DNA of 64,000 nt from UBA1479 sp040216635 (GCA_040216635.1 JAVJOU010000030.1:1-64000), one strand, 5' to 3'; counted from the stretch's first letter, positions 1 through 8,929 are shown. Numbers and translations: made by a program. Notes: generated by a model not told the origin, from the sequence alone.

Positions 1-768
1 ATGGCACGACGCAGACAGATTTACGAAGGCAAGGCGAAGGTCCTTTTTGAAGGCCCGGAGCCCGGAACGATCGTTCAGTACTTCAAGGACGACGCGACCG
101 CCTTCAACAACCAGAAGAAGGGCACCATCACCGGCAAGGGGGTGCTGAACAACCGGATTTCCGAGTTCCTCATGACCCGGCTGGGGGACATGGGCGTTCC
201 GACTCATTTCATGCGCCGTTTGAACATGCGCGAACAGCTGGTCCGCGAGGTCGAGATAATCCCCCTGGAGATCATCGTGCGCAACGTCGCCGCCGGCACC
301 TTTTCCAAGCGTTTCGGCATGGAAGAAGGCACCGCGCTGCCACGTTCGATCATCGAATATTGCTACAAATCCGATGAATTGGGCGATCCGCTGATCGCCG
401 AGGAACACGTGACCGCCTTCGGCTGGGCCACGCCCCAGGACCTGGACGAGATCATGGCCATGTCCCTGCGCATCAATGATTATCTGTCGGGCTTGTTCAT
501 GGGCATCGGCCTGAAACTGGTCGATTTCAAGCTGGAATTCGGCCGCCTGTGGGAAAACGACCACAACATGCGCATCGTCCTGGCCGATGAAATCAGCCCC
601 GACAGCATGCGCCTGTGGGACGTAAAGACCAACGAGAAGCTGGACAAGGACCGCTTCCGCCGTGATTTGGGCAACGTCGCCGAAGCCTATCAGGAAGTCG
701 CCCGGCGCCTCGGCATTCTGCCGGAATCGGGCCCCGTTGATTTGAAAGAACCTGAAACGATCCAATGA
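1..768 (+). CDS. purC: Phosphoribosylaminoimidazole-succinocarboxamide synthase (SAICAR synthase)
   Basis: PurC joins CAIR and aspartate at the cost of ATP to make SAICAR in cytosolic purine synthesis. The protein has the usual 255 residues. It opens with the nucleotide-binding loop YEGKAKVLF (about residues 8-16) and carries both family signatures, IPLEIIVRN (about 87-95) and LVDFKLEFGR (about 172-181). The window begins exactly at the ATG, so the ribosome binding site and promoter lie outside. Its TGA overlaps the ATG of purS (ATGA), a sign of translational coupling. The order purC-purS-purQ is the normal alphaproteobacterial one. Identification is firm. Confidence 0.97.
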   Translation: MARRRQIYEGKAKVLFEGPEPGTIVQYFKDDATAFNNQKKGTITGKGVLNNRISEFLMTRLGDMGVPTHFMRRLNMREQLVREVEIIPLEIIVRNVAAGTFSKRFGMEEGTALPRSIIEYCYKSDELGDPLIAEEHVTAFGWATPQDLDEIMAMSLRINDYLSGLFMGIGLKLVDFKLEFGRLWENDHNMRIVLADEISPDSMRLWDVKTNEKLDKDRFRRDLGNVAEAYQEVARRLGILPESGPVDLKEPETIQ

Positions 769-1010
769 AAGCAACCGTCCACGTAACTTTGAAAAACGGC
801 GTTCTCGACCCCCAGGGCAAGGCCGTGCAGCATTCCCTGGCGGACCTTGGCTTCGCCGGCGTCAACGACGTGCGCCAGGGCAAATTCATTGAACTGAACC
901 TGACCGAAACCGACGCCGCCAAGGCGAAGGCCGCCGTTGAAGCCATGTGCGAAAAGCTGTTGGCCAACACGGTGATCGAAAACTATTCCGTCGATATCTC
1001 CGAAGGCTGA
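765..1010 (+). CDS. purS: FGAM synthase subunit PurS
   Basis: PurS is the small (81 residue) structural subunit of the three-part formylglycinamidine synthase PurS-PurQ-PurL. It bridges the glutaminase and the synthase so that ammonia can pass between them. The sequence has the typical start VHVTLKNGVLDPQGKA and the HSLADLGF segment of the family. It overlaps purC by four bases and is followed by purQ after only 10 bases. The presence of PurS tells that PurL here is the small, multi-subunit type, which agrees with the length of purL downstream. Confidence 0.96.
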   Translation: MKATVHVTLKNGVLDPQGKAVQHSLADLGFAGVNDVRQGKFIELNLTETDAAKAKAAVEAMCEKLLANTVIENYSVDISEG

Positions 1011-1020
1011 TCCCCGTCCC

Positions 1021-1737
1021 ATGCCAAGCAATACGAAAGCCGCCGTCATCGTCTTTCCCGGCTCCAACTGCGACCGCGACATAAAGGTCGCGCTGGAAGC
1101 CGCCCTTGGAGCCCATGACGGCGACAGCAACGTCATCATGCACTGGCACCGCGATTTGGGCCTGCCGGATGTGGACCTGATCGCCGTTCCCGGCGGGTTT
1201 TCTTATGGCGATTATCTGCGCTCGGGCGCCATGGCCGCCAATTCGCCGGTGATGCGCACGGTGGTCGAGCGCGCCAACAAGGGTGTGCCCGTACTCGGCA
1301 TCTGCAACGGCTTTCAGGTGTTGACCGAAGCCGGTTTGCTGCCGGGGGCGCTGATGCGCAACGCGGGCCTTAAGTTCGTGTGCAAGGATGTCTGGCTGAA
1401 GGTCGAAAACACCGAAACGCCGTTTACCGGCGCCTATAAGGACAGCCAGGTCGTCCGCATCCCCGTGGCCCATCATGACGGCAATTATTTCGCCGACGAC
1501 GCGACCCTGGACCGCCTGGAAGGTGAAGGCCGCGTCGCGTTCCGCTACTGCGACGCCAAGGGCCAGACCGGCGAAGACGCCAATCCCAACGGCAGCCGCC
1601 GCAACATCGCCGGCATCGTCAACGCGGGCGGCAACGTGTTGGGCATGATGCCCCATCCCGAACGCCTGGCCGAAGCGGCGCTTGGCGGCACGGACGGCAA
1701 GCCCATGTTCGACGGTCTGCTGACCGCGCTGCATTAA
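1021..1737 (+). CDS. purQ: FGAM synthase glutaminase subunit PurQ
   Basis: PurQ is a class-I glutamine amidotransferase that releases ammonia for the FGAR to FGAM step. The nucleophile Cys lies in the elbow VLGICNGFQVL (about residues 90-100). The His/Glu pair of the triad is in MMPHPERLAE near the C-terminus (about 210-219). The start VIVFPGSNCDRD is typical. The length of 238 residues is normal. It is the last gene of the purC-purS-purQ run. purL, which is adjacent in many relatives, is displaced by about 4.5 kb in this window. Confidence 0.96.
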   Translation: MPSNTKAAVIVFPGSNCDRDIKVALEAALGAHDGDSNVIMHWHRDLGLPDVDLIAVPGGFSYGDYLRSGAMAANSPVMRTVVERANKGVPVLGICNGFQVLTEAGLLPGALMRNAGLKFVCKDVWLKVENTETPFTGAYKDSQVVRIPVAHHDGNYFADDATLDRLEGEGRVAFRYCDAKGQTGEDANPNGSRRNIAGIVNAGGNVLGMMPHPERLAEAALGGTDGKPMFDGLLTALH

Positions 1738-1784
1738 GCAATCACCGCGAGATCCACCACCTTGGTTGGTTGGTTTGTCCGACG

Positions 1785-2249
1785 ATGAGCTATGAAACGC
1801 TGAAACTTCTGCACCTGCTGGGTGTCATTCTGTTCCTTGGCAATATCGTTGTCACGGCCTGGTGGAAAGTCACCGCCGACCGTACCGGCAACCCGGCGGT
1901 GATCGCCCACGGCCAGCGTCAGGTGATCCTGACGGATGTGATCTTCACGTCTTTGGGGGTGGTGCTGATCGCCGGATCGGGGGCCGCGATGATCGCCGCC
2001 GCCGGCTGGGATGTGATGGAAGCACGCTGGTTGCAATGGGGGATCGGCCTGTTCGCCCTGTCCGGGGGCATCTGGCTGATCGTGCTGATTCCCACACAGG
2101 TTCAGCAGATGCGCCTGGCCCGCACGTTCAAGGACGGCGGGGACGTTCCCGAACGCTACCGGCAGTTGGCAGCGCGCTGGAATCTGTTCGGCGGTCTGGC
2201 GACGGTTCTGCCGTTCCTGAACCTCTATTGGATGGTGTTCAAGGGATAG
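1785..2249 (+). CDS. DUF2269 family integral membrane protein
   Basis: This is a small membrane protein of 154 residues with about four hydrophobic helices: residues 6-25, 50-72, 80-105 and the C-terminal end. The opening LKLLHLLGVILFLGNIVVTAWWK and the end WNLFGGLATVLPFLNLYWMVFKG fit the DUF2269 family, whose function is unknown. I use the ATG at 1785 because a start at the TTG at 1770 would only add five polar residues with no ribosome binding site. It follows purQ by 47 bases on the same strand and may be co-transcribed. The next genes run the other way. Confidence 0.75.
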   Translation: MSYETLKLLHLLGVILFLGNIVVTAWWKVTADRTGNPAVIAHGQRQVILTDVIFTSLGVVLIAGSGAAMIAAAGWDVMEARWLQWGIGLFALSGGIWLIVLIPTQVQQMRLARTFKDGGDVPERYRQLAARWNLFGGLATVLPFLNLYWMVFKG

Positions 2250-2255
2250 CAGCCT

Positions 2256-2576
2256 TTAAGCGGCGGCGAAGGCTTCCTGAATTTCCGCCAGCAGCATTTC
2301 CTGTTCCTGCCCGTCGATGCGGAACTCCACGGCCACGCCCTTTTCCCAGGTGCGGTTGACCTGGGCGGACAATTCACCCAGTTCTTCGATCTGAAGATCG
2401 ACCGGATCGCCCACGGTGAAATGGTGATGATTGCGCGCCAGGGGTTCGGAAAACTCGACCTGCGCCCCCTGGGGCGAGATGTTCATCAGCAATCCGGCGC
2501 GCGTCTCCGCGTCTCCGCTGACGAAAATCAGTTCGTGAATATCAAAGCGGGTACTTGCCCGGCGTTCCTGGGTCAT
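2256..2576 (-). CDS. PilZ domain protein
   Basis: This is a stand-alone PilZ domain of about 106 residues. The c-di-GMP-binding signature is recognisable: RRASTRF near the N-terminus (the RxxxR box) and NISPQGAQVEF (the D/NxSxxG box). In this family the domain usually changes the activity of a motility or surface-polysaccharide partner when c-di-GMP binds. No such partner is next to it here, so the target is unknown. I prefer the ATG at 2576, directly before TQERRAST. The longer frame to 2615 adds 13 residues that are not part of the domain. Confidence 0.8.
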   Translation of the reverse strand: MTQERRASTRFDIHELIFVSGDAETRAGLLMNISPQGAQVEFSEPLARNHHHFTVGDPVDLQIEELGELSAQVNRTWEKGVAVEFRIDGQEQEMLLAEIQEAFAAA

Positions 2577-2660
2577 GAGGCAATCTCCTGTCTGCCTCCC
2601 CATCCCCTTGGTCATCCCTTTGGTGCAAATAATACCCTAATTAAGCCCCAAAGGCACGGC

Positions 2661-4094
2661 TCAAGCCGTCAACAGGCACATCAGCGGGCGGATATCCGCC
2701 ACCTTGTCCAAATCAGCCACGAATGCCTTTACCCGGGCGGCCTTGTCCGCCCCGATCACCGGTTCGGCCAGGGCATGGTATTTGCGCTCCAGGTCCTGGG
2801 CGCTGACCGGGTTTTCCGGGCTGCCCCGGCGGTTGCGTTCCCTATGGCTGAATTCGCGGCCGTCCTTGGTGCGGACCGTAACCCGTGCCATGTGCCGCGC
2901 GCCCGGGCCTTCGGCTTCGATCGCTGGATCGACTTCCGCATCGATCCGGTCGATGAAGGCCAGGACCTTCCCATCCTTGATGCGGTCTTCGGTGAACTGG
3001 GTCGTGAAGGCCTCGCCATCCAACGCGATCATGGCCAAGCCGTAATACAGGTTCATCTGCGCCGCCGTGATGCTCTGCGCCTTATAAGGCCAGGCGCAAT
3101 GGACATAGGTCGGATGGCTGACATGGGCGGTGATGCCCGCGATCTCGCCGGCGTCGATGCCGTTGTCCGTCATCACCGCTTTCAGGCAATCCAGCGCCGC
3201 ATGAATACTGGTCACCGTGGCATGGGGCTTGAACCCCGTCTGCAAGGTCTCCCACTGCATGTCCTGGCCCGGCATTAGCCCCCGGACGGCGCGGTCGACA
3301 TTGTTCGTTCCGGCAAAGGCCGCAAGGAACCCGCCGTATTCGGCCTCGACCATGTCCGAGATACCGGTAAAGCCCTTGGCCGCCAGTTCGGCCCCGCGCA
3401 CGCCGGCTTCGGCCGCGCGCCCGGAATGCAGGCGTTTGACCATGGCCCCTTCCTGGGCCGCCATCAGCCCCGCCCCCAACGATCCGGCGATGCCGAGCGC
3501 ATGGGCGGTCTGCGCCGCATCCAAGCCCATCATGCGGGCCGCCGTGGCGGCGGCCACCAGCGGGCCGACCGTGCCCTGGGGGTGAAAGCCGCGCAGCAGT
3601 AAATCCGTTCCGGCGGCCGCGCCCACCCGGCAGGCGACTTCGTAGCCCGCCGCGATGGCCGTCAGAACCAGTGATCCGGGCACGCCGTCCTTGCGCGTTC
3701 CCATCAGGCGTTCGCCCATGTTCAGCGCCACCGGCACGGCGATGGAATTGGGATGGGTGATGGCATCGCGGTGGATGTCGTCCATTTCGAACGCATGCCC
3801 CGCCGTGGCGTTGACCAGCACCGCATTGGCCACGGGGACCATGCGCAGCATGCCGATCAGCGACGCCTCGGGCGTGCCGCCGTCAGCATCGGCCAGTTCG
3901 GCGACCATGCGGGTCCAGGGCAGGGTCGCCCCGTGCAGACAGCAGGCCAGCCCGTCCAGCACCGCCAGCTTCAGGTGGTCGATGACCTTGGGCGGCAGGT
4001 CTTCGAATTGCAGCCCGGCGGCGAAATCGGCCAGGATGGCGGAAGCCCCGGGGACCGCCGTTTCTGCATGCGTCATGGCGTCGCCATCTTTCAT
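2661..4094 (-). CDS. MmgE/PrpD family protein
   Basis: This is a cytosolic protein of about 477 residues of the MmgE/PrpD (2-methylcitrate dehydratase-like) fold. Family marks are the GATLPWTRMVAEL start region, AGHAFEMDDIH (about residues 100-110), HPQGTVGPLVAAA and the later KPHATVTSIHAALD. The family dehydrates or isomerises small hydroxy-acids, and many members have no known substrate. No methylcitrate synthase (prpC) or prpB is nearby, so a role in propionate degradation is not supported. It follows the TauD-like gene by about 20 bases, so the two probably form an operon. The ATG at 4094 has a G-rich ribosome binding site; 4076 is an alternative. Confidence 0.8.
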   Translation of the reverse strand: MKDGDAMTHAETAVPGASAILADFAAGLQFEDLPPKVIDHLKLAVLDGLACCLHGATLPWTRMVAELADADGGTPEASLIGMLRMVPVANAVLVNATAGHAFEMDDIHRDAITHPNSIAVPVALNMGERLMGTRKDGVPGSLVLTAIAAGYEVACRVGAAAGTDLLLRGFHPQGTVGPLVAAATAARMMGLDAAQTAHALGIAGSLGAGLMAAQEGAMVKRLHSGRAAEAGVRGAELAAKGFTGISDMVEAEYGGFLAAFAGTNNVDRAVRGLMPGQDMQWETLQTGFKPHATVTSIHAALDCLKAVMTDNGIDAGEIAGITAHVSHPTYVHCAWPYKAQSITAAQMNLYYGLAMIALDGEAFTTQFTEDRIKDGKVLAFIDRIDAEVDPAIEAEGPGARHMARVTVRTKDGREFSHRERNRRGSPENPVSAQDLERKYHALAEPVIGADKAARVKAFVADLDKVADIRPLMCLLTA

Positions 4095-4113
4095 AATATG
4101 CCCCCGCCCCGGA

Positions 4114-5136
4114 TTATTGGGCACGAACGCCGCCGCGCGGGCCGGTGTTCAGCTGGTTCAACATTTCCGGTGCAACCGGGCGGCCTTCGGGCGTGTTCAG
4201 CCAGATACGCAGCAACAGGCGCTTGCGTTCGACCTCGTCATAATCATGGAATTCTTCGCGCGCGTGCATGGTCGTGCGGTTGTTGAGAATTTGAATGTCG
4301 CCGGGCAACAGATCCATCTTCAGTTTCATGTCGTCACGCATGGACAGTTCACGCACGTAATCGACGGCTTCCTGTTGTACGGGCGTCAGGGGATGGCCGG
4401 ATTTCTCGGCGCCCAGTTCCAGCTGACGTTTGTTGTATTTGCAGGAAAGCGCGCCCTGATAATAGGCGAACACGGGAATTTTCTGGGCCGTGACCTCGGC
4501 CATGTTGCCGGTCTTGGCCGCAAGGTCGACGTGAAAGCCGTCGCACAGCGTGTCGATCAGGTCGGGGCGTTCTTTGAGGATTTCATTGTACATGGCGGTC
4601 GACGACACCACGGTGCTTTCCCCGCCCGCCTTGGCCCGGCGCACACACAGCAGGCCGACCACGTCGCAGCTGTCCGTATGGGGCGGCAAATCCAAAGAGG
4701 TGCGGTAGAAACGCACGCCCGAAAGATAGGGATCCGATCCCTTAGGGGCTTCACCGTAATCCATGACCGAGCCGATCAGCTCACCCTGTTTGTTCTGAAC
4801 GATACCGATTCCCAGGTACTGGCCGAGCCCCCAGAAGATCATCTTCAGATCGTCCACGGAATAGCGTTCCGGCCGCAGCCCGCGAAGGACCTGAAACCCG
4901 CGCCCGAACTGTATCTCGTCGGAGACGTCTTGCAGCCGCGCGGCCAGACCGGGCAGCGGGAAATCCTGTTTGCCGAAACCCAGCGCCTTGCCTTCGGCCT
5001 TGACCGTGCGCAGCGCGGTATCGATTTCGGCGATCTCGTCGGCGCTCAGGGTCAAGGTCCAGACAGCCTTGTCGGGATATGTATCCGCCCGCCATGCGGT
5101 CGCGTCGGTCACGGGCTGGCGCAGGATTTCGGTCAT
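4114..5136 (-). CDS. TauD/TfdA-family 2-oxoglutarate/Fe(II) dioxygenase
   Basis: This is a 340-residue member of the TauD/TfdA dioxygenases, which couple oxidation of a small substrate to decarboxylation of 2-oxoglutarate. The iron ligands are visible as HTD in LPPHTDSCDVVG (about residue 165) and the distal His in TTMHAREEF. The 2-oxoglutarate-binding Arg is in KRLLLRIWL. The substrate cannot be named: taurine, gamma-butyrobetaine-like and other compounds are all used in this superfamily. The ATG at 5136 is preceded by a good AGGGAGA ribosome binding site; the frame extends to 5241 without one. It leads a two-gene unit with the MmgE/PrpD gene. Confidence 0.82.
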   Translation of the reverse strand: MTEILRQPVTDATAWRADTYPDKAVWTLTLSADEIAEIDTALRTVKAEGKALGFGKQDFPLPGLAARLQDVSDEIQFGRGFQVLRGLRPERYSVDDLKMIFWGLGQYLGIGIVQNKQGELIGSVMDYGEAPKGSDPYLSGVRFYRTSLDLPPHTDSCDVVGLLCVRRAKAGGESTVVSSTAMYNEILKERPDLIDTLCDGFHVDLAAKTGNMAEVTAQKIPVFAYYQGALSCKYNKRQLELGAEKSGHPLTPVQQEAVDYVRELSMRDDMKLKMDLLPGDIQILNNRTTMHAREEFHDYDEVERKRLLLRIWLNTPEGRPVAPEMLNQLNTGPRGGVRAQ

Positions 5137-5363
5137 CGAAAGTCGTCTCCCTGGAATATCGGCTGATCGGTCTGCAGAGGCACACCCCGGCTCATCTGCG
5201 GTGCGGCACATTGTATACAATTTGACGCGGCAGAGAGACAACCAAATTACGTTTCGGGCCGGAGTTTCTTGATTTCCCGTGCTGGCGGGCCCGCCCGCCT
5301 TTGGTCATAATCCCTGACTATTGAAGAACAACCTCACCCGCCGCCGCAGGAGAAACCCGGCCG

Positions 5364-6206
5364 ATGTTATTGCCGTTATACGATTCCAATCCCCGGCACC
5401 GCATCCCGTTTCAATACGTGACCGTCGCCCTGATCGCGATCTGCGGCGCCGTGTTCCTGTGGCAGGCAACACTCGATCCCCGAAGCGCGCAGGAAGCCGT
5501 TTATGCGCTCGGCACCATTCCCGCCGTGGTGTTCGGTGACAAAAGCCTGCCGCCGGAACTGGTCTGGGTTCCGGCCGAAGCGACCCTGATCACTTCCATG
5601 TTCATGCACGGCGGCTGGATGCACTTGATCGGCAATATGCTGTATCTGTGGATTCTCGGCGACAATGTGGAAGACTGCATGGGCCATGTGCGGTTTCTGA
5701 TCTTCTATTTGTTGTGCGGCATCGCCGCGATCATGGCGCATATGCTGATCGACCCCACCTCCACCGTGCCCTTGGTGGGGGCATCCGGGGCGATTTCCGG
5801 CGTGATCGGGGCGTATCTGCTGCTGCATCCCAAGGCCCATATCAACGTGCTGATCTGGATTTTCATCTTCGTGAAGATCGTGCCCGTGCCGGCCTGGATC
5901 GCGCTGGCCGCCTGGATCGGGTTGCAGGTCTTCAGCGCCGCCCAGGACCCGGGATCGGGCGGCGGCGTCGCCTTTTGGGCTCATATCGGGGGGGCGGTTG
6001 CCGGCATGGTACTGGTGCCGTTCTTTAAGCGGCGTGACGTGCCGCTTCTGGCCGGGATCGGCGGCAGGCCCCTTCATCCGGCTGAACCCCGGGGCGGCGG
6101 CGCGCCCGGCCAAGGCCCCTGGGGCCAATCCCGTTCAGATGAGCGCGCCCCCAAAATCCGCTTGCGTCGGCCCGGCCGGGGCGGTGTGAAGCGGCCCTGG
6201 CACTAA
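5364..6206 (+). CDS. Rhomboid family intramembrane serine protease
   Basis: This is a membrane-embedded protease of 280 residues. The catalytic Ser lies in VGASGAISGVIGAYLLLHP (about residues 138-156) and the catalytic His in FWAHIGGAVAGMVL (about 206-219). HGGWMHLIGNMLYLWILGDNVED is the usual L1-TM2 region of the family. There are about six transmembrane helices, followed by a basic, Gly/Pro/Arg-rich cytosolic tail of about 55 residues with no known domain. The physiological substrate cannot be inferred. It is transcribed divergently from the TauD-like gene and lies just upstream of purL. Confidence 0.9.
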   Translation: MLLPLYDSNPRHRIPFQYVTVALIAICGAVFLWQATLDPRSAQEAVYALGTIPAVVFGDKSLPPELVWVPAEATLITSMFMHGGWMHLIGNMLYLWILGDNVEDCMGHVRFLIFYLLCGIAAIMAHMLIDPTSTVPLVGASGAISGVIGAYLLLHPKAHINVLIWIFIFVKIVPVPAWIALAAWIGLQVFSAAQDPGSGGGVAFWAHIGGAVAGMVLVPFFKRRDVPLLAGIGGRPLHPAEPRGGGAPGQGPWGQSRSDERAPKIRLRRPGRGGVKRPWH

Positions 6207-6230
6207 GGATTCGCCTCTTAACGCAGAAAA

Positions 6231-6280
6231 CCCCGGCAAACGGCCTCTCATGGCCGATAAAACATTGCCAAATGCCGGGG
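6231..6280 (+). promoter_or_regulatory. Structured leader of purL (nested hairpin)
   Basis: CCCCGGCA (6231-6238) pairs with TGCCGGGG (6273-6280), and a smaller CGGCC/GGCCG hairpin (6241-6256) is nested inside. No U-tract follows, so it is not a classic terminator. It covers the upstream ATG at 6250, which argues that purL starts at 6301. A regulatory role is only a guess. Confidence 0.35.
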
Positions 6281-6300
6281 ATTTGCTAAGAAGTGCCGCC

Positions 6301-8517
6301 ATGGACGCACCCCAAAATTCTGCTACGGATTCCCCGGAAATCACGCCTGAAATCGTCGCCGAGCACGGCCTGAGCCCTGCCGAGTACGAAAAGGTGCTGG
6401 AAATCCTCGGCCGTGCCCCGAACCTGACGGAACTGGGCATCTTTTCCGTCATGTGGTCGGAGCATTGCTCCTACAAATCCTCGAAGAAATGGCTCAAGAC
6501 CTTGCCGACCGAAGGCAAGCGGGTGATCTGCGGGCCCGGCGAGAACGCGGGCGTGGTCGATATCGACGACGGCCAGGCGGTGATCTTCAAGATGGAAAGC
6601 CACAACCACCCCAGCTTCATCGAACCCTATCAGGGGGCGGCGACGGGTGTGGGCGGCATCCTGCGCGATGTCTTCACCATGGGAGCCCGGCCCGTGGCCA
6701 ATCTGAACGCCCTGCGTTTCGGTTCTCCCGACCATCCCAAGACCCGCCATCTGGTGGGCGGTGTGGTCGCCGGGATCGGCGGTTACGGCAACTGTGTCGG
6801 CGTGCCGACCGTGGGCGGTGAATGCGAATTCCACGAAGGCTACAACGGCAACATCCTGGTCAATGCCATGACCGTGGGCGTGGCCGATCAGGACAAGATT
6901 TTCTATTCAGCCGCCACGGGCATCGGCAATCCGATCGTCTACGTCGGCTCTAAGACCGGGCGCGACGGCATCCATGGTGCGACCATGGCGTCCGCCGAAT
7001 TCACGGATGATTCCGATGAAAAACGCCCGACCGTTCAGGTCGGCGACCCGTTCACGGAAAAACTGCTGATCGAGGCCTGCCTGGAATTGATGTCCACGGA
7101 CATGATCATCGCCATCCAGGACATGGGTGCTGCGGGCCTGACCTCAAGCAGCTTCGAAATGGCGTCCAAGGGCGGCACCGGGGTCGAATTGGACCTGGAC
7201 CACGTGCCCCAGCGCGAAGAGGGCATGACGGCCTATGAAATGATGCTGTCGGAAAGCCAGGAGCGCATGCTCATGGTCTTGAAGCCGGGACGCGAGGACG
7301 ATGCCCGCAAGATTTTCGAAAAATGGGAGCTGGACTTCGCCGTGGTCGGCAAGCTGACCGACACGGGGCATATGGTCCTGCGCCACAAGGGAGAAATCGT
7401 CGCCGACCTGCCGATCGACCCGCTGGCCCTGGCCAGCCCCGAATACGACCGCCCCTGGGTTGCGACGCCGAAGCAGGCGGAAATCACCCCGGCTGACCTC
7501 AAGAAAGTCGTTGCCCCGCTGGACGCCCTCATGACACTGATGGGCTGCCCGCATCTGGCCTCCAAACGCTGGATCTGGGAACAGTACGACCACATGGTCA
7601 TGGGCGATACCATCGGTCGTCCCGGCGGCGACGCAGGTGTGGTGCGCGTGCACGGCACGCAAAAAGCACTGGCCATGACGTCGGACTGCACACCGCGCTA
7701 TTGCCAGGCCGATCCCGTCGAAGGCGGCCGTCAGGTCGTGGCCGAAGCCTGGCGCAACCTGACCGCCGTGGGTGCGCGGCCGCTGGCCATCACCGACAAT
7801 ATGAATTTCGGCAACCCCGAACGCCCGGAAATCATGGGGCAGTTCGTCGGCTGCGTCGAAGGCATCCGAGAAGCCTGCGTGGCGTTGGAATTCCCCGTCG
7901 TCTCGGGCAACGTGTCGCTGTACAATGAAACCAACGGCAAGGGCATACCGCCGACCCCGACCATCGGCGGTGTCGGATTGCTGCCGGATGCATCGAAACG
8001 CGTCGGCCTGGGCCTGCCGAAGGACGGTGCGTCCATCGTTCTTCTGGGTGCCACCGAAGGCCATTTGGGCCAATCCCTTTATCTGCGAGAGGTCGAAGGC
8101 CGCGAACAAGGCGCCCCGCCGCCCGTCAGCCTGGGCACGGAACGTCGCAACGGCGATTTCGTCCGCACCCTGATTGAAGCAGGACAAATCACCGCCTGCC
8201 ACGACTTGTCGGACGGCGGATTGCTGGTGGCACTTGCGGAAATGGCCCTGGCCGGCGACCTGGGCGCGGTCATCACCCTGCCCGACGGCGTTAATCCGAC
8301 AGGCTTCCTGTTCGGCGAGGATCAGGCACGATATCTGATCGTCACCGACAACCCCCAACAGGTCGTGAATGCGGCCCTGGATACAGACGTGCCGGCTGTG
8401 TCTTTGGGTGTATGCCAGGGCAACGCAATCGAGATCATTGGCCTAGGCTCCATCGCTTTGTCGGAGTTGCGGGAAACCCATGAATCCTGGATGCCGGCCT
8501 TTATGACCGGGACCTGA
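6301..8517 (+). CDS. purL: FGAM synthase large subunit PurL
   Basis: PurL uses ATP and the ammonia delivered by PurQ to turn FGAR into FGAM. It is the small form (738 residues) that needs PurS and PurQ. Visible marks are the N-terminal IFSVMWSEHCSYKSSK, the MESHNHPSFIEPYQGAATGVGG nucleotide-site region and GDPFTEKLL. The second half repeats the AIR-synthase fold (DNMNFGNPERPEIMGQ, SGNVSLYNE). I chose the ATG at 6301, preceded by AAGAAG. The ATG at 6250 would add 17 residues not seen in the family and falls in a hairpin. It is separated from purS/purQ by five unrelated genes. Confidence 0.96.
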   Translation: MDAPQNSATDSPEITPEIVAEHGLSPAEYEKVLEILGRAPNLTELGIFSVMWSEHCSYKSSKKWLKTLPTEGKRVICGPGENAGVVDIDDGQAVIFKMESHNHPSFIEPYQGAATGVGGILRDVFTMGARPVANLNALRFGSPDHPKTRHLVGGVVAGIGGYGNCVGVPTVGGECEFHEGYNGNILVNAMTVGVADQDKIFYSAATGIGNPIVYVGSKTGRDGIHGATMASAEFTDDSDEKRPTVQVGDPFTEKLLIEACLELMSTDMIIAIQDMGAAGLTSSSFEMASKGGTGVELDLDHVPQREEGMTAYEMMLSESQERMLMVLKPGREDDARKIFEKWELDFAVVGKLTDTGHMVLRHKGEIVADLPIDPLALASPEYDRPWVATPKQAEITPADLKKVVAPLDALMTLMGCPHLASKRWIWEQYDHMVMGDTIGRPGGDAGVVRVHGTQKALAMTSDCTPRYCQADPVEGGRQVVAEAWRNLTAVGARPLAITDNMNFGNPERPEIMGQFVGCVEGIREACVALEFPVVSGNVSLYNETNGKGIPPTPTIGGVGLLPDASKRVGLGLPKDGASIVLLGATEGHLGQSLYLREVEGREQGAPPPVSLGTERRNGDFVRTLIEAGQITACHDLSDGGLLVALAEMALAGDLGAVITLPDGVNPTGFLFGEDQARYLIVTDNPQQVVNAALDTDVPAVSLGVCQGNAIEIIGLGSIALSELRETHESWMPAFMTGT

Positions 8518-8561
8518 GCCGTATCCAGAGCCTCTGTCGATTTTTCAGGTCACGCGGACTG

Positions 8562-8590
8562 TTGACCTTCGGCCCGCGCCGGGCCATATC
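8562..8590 (+). promoter_or_regulatory. Candidate sigma70 promoter of bolA-grxD
   Basis: TTGACC (8562-8567) and CATATC (8585-8590) are separated by 17 bases and lie about 37 bases before the bolA start. This is a pattern match only. Transcription could also read through from purL. Confidence 0.3.
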
Positions 8591-8626
8591 TTCACCCAAT
8601 AACGTGCTGAATTCGGAGATGCAGAT

Positions 8627-8863
8627 ATGGCAATGGCCGCCGGCGACATCGAAAGCCTTATCCGCGAGGGGATTCCCGGCGCGGAGGTGACCATTGAAGA
8701 CCTGCGCGGCGACGGCGACCATTATCTTGCGGTCGTCGTGTCGGACGCCTTTCGGGGCAAATCCCGCGTTCAGCAACACCAGATGGTCTATCAGGCGCTT
8801 CAAGGGCGCATGGGCAACGAACTGCATGCCCTGGCCCTGCAGACTTCCGCGCCCCAGGACTGA
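8627..8863 (+). CDS. bolA: BolA family protein
   Basis: This is a small BolA-fold protein of 78 residues with the family's FRGKSRVQQHQMVYQAL segment (about residues 43-59), which contains the conserved His used for iron-sulfur cluster ligation with a monothiol glutaredoxin. It lies 66 bases upstream of a CGFS glutaredoxin gene, the standard partner, so the two likely form a [2Fe-2S] carrier or iron-sensing complex. In relatives this pair directly follows purL, as here. Its start at 8627 is preceded by a GGAG ribosome binding site. Confidence 0.93.
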   Translation: MAMAAGDIESLIREGIPGAEVTIEDLRGDGDHYLAVVVSDAFRGKSRVQQHQMVYQALQGRMGNELHALALQTSAPQD

Positions 8864-8929
8864 TCCGGAACCAGCGCAGACGACCCGCCCGCGGAATACG
8901 GCCCGGGCCTCTAGGAAAGGACAAGACAT

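Noticed and set aside
2421..3278. Long plus-strand open frames opposite PilZ and MmgE/PrpD genes, and similar long shadows opposite purL, ahpF, copA, htpG and acnA
   Set aside because: They lie antisense to well-conserved genes, have biased Arg/His/Gly-rich composition and no family features. They result from high GC content.
4114..5136. TauD-like gene as a PhnY*-type AEP hydroxylase feeding PbfA
   Set aside because: PhnY* belongs to another dioxygenase group (phytanoyl-CoA type), the gene is about 15 kb from the phn genes, and no copy of the shared element was seen before it.
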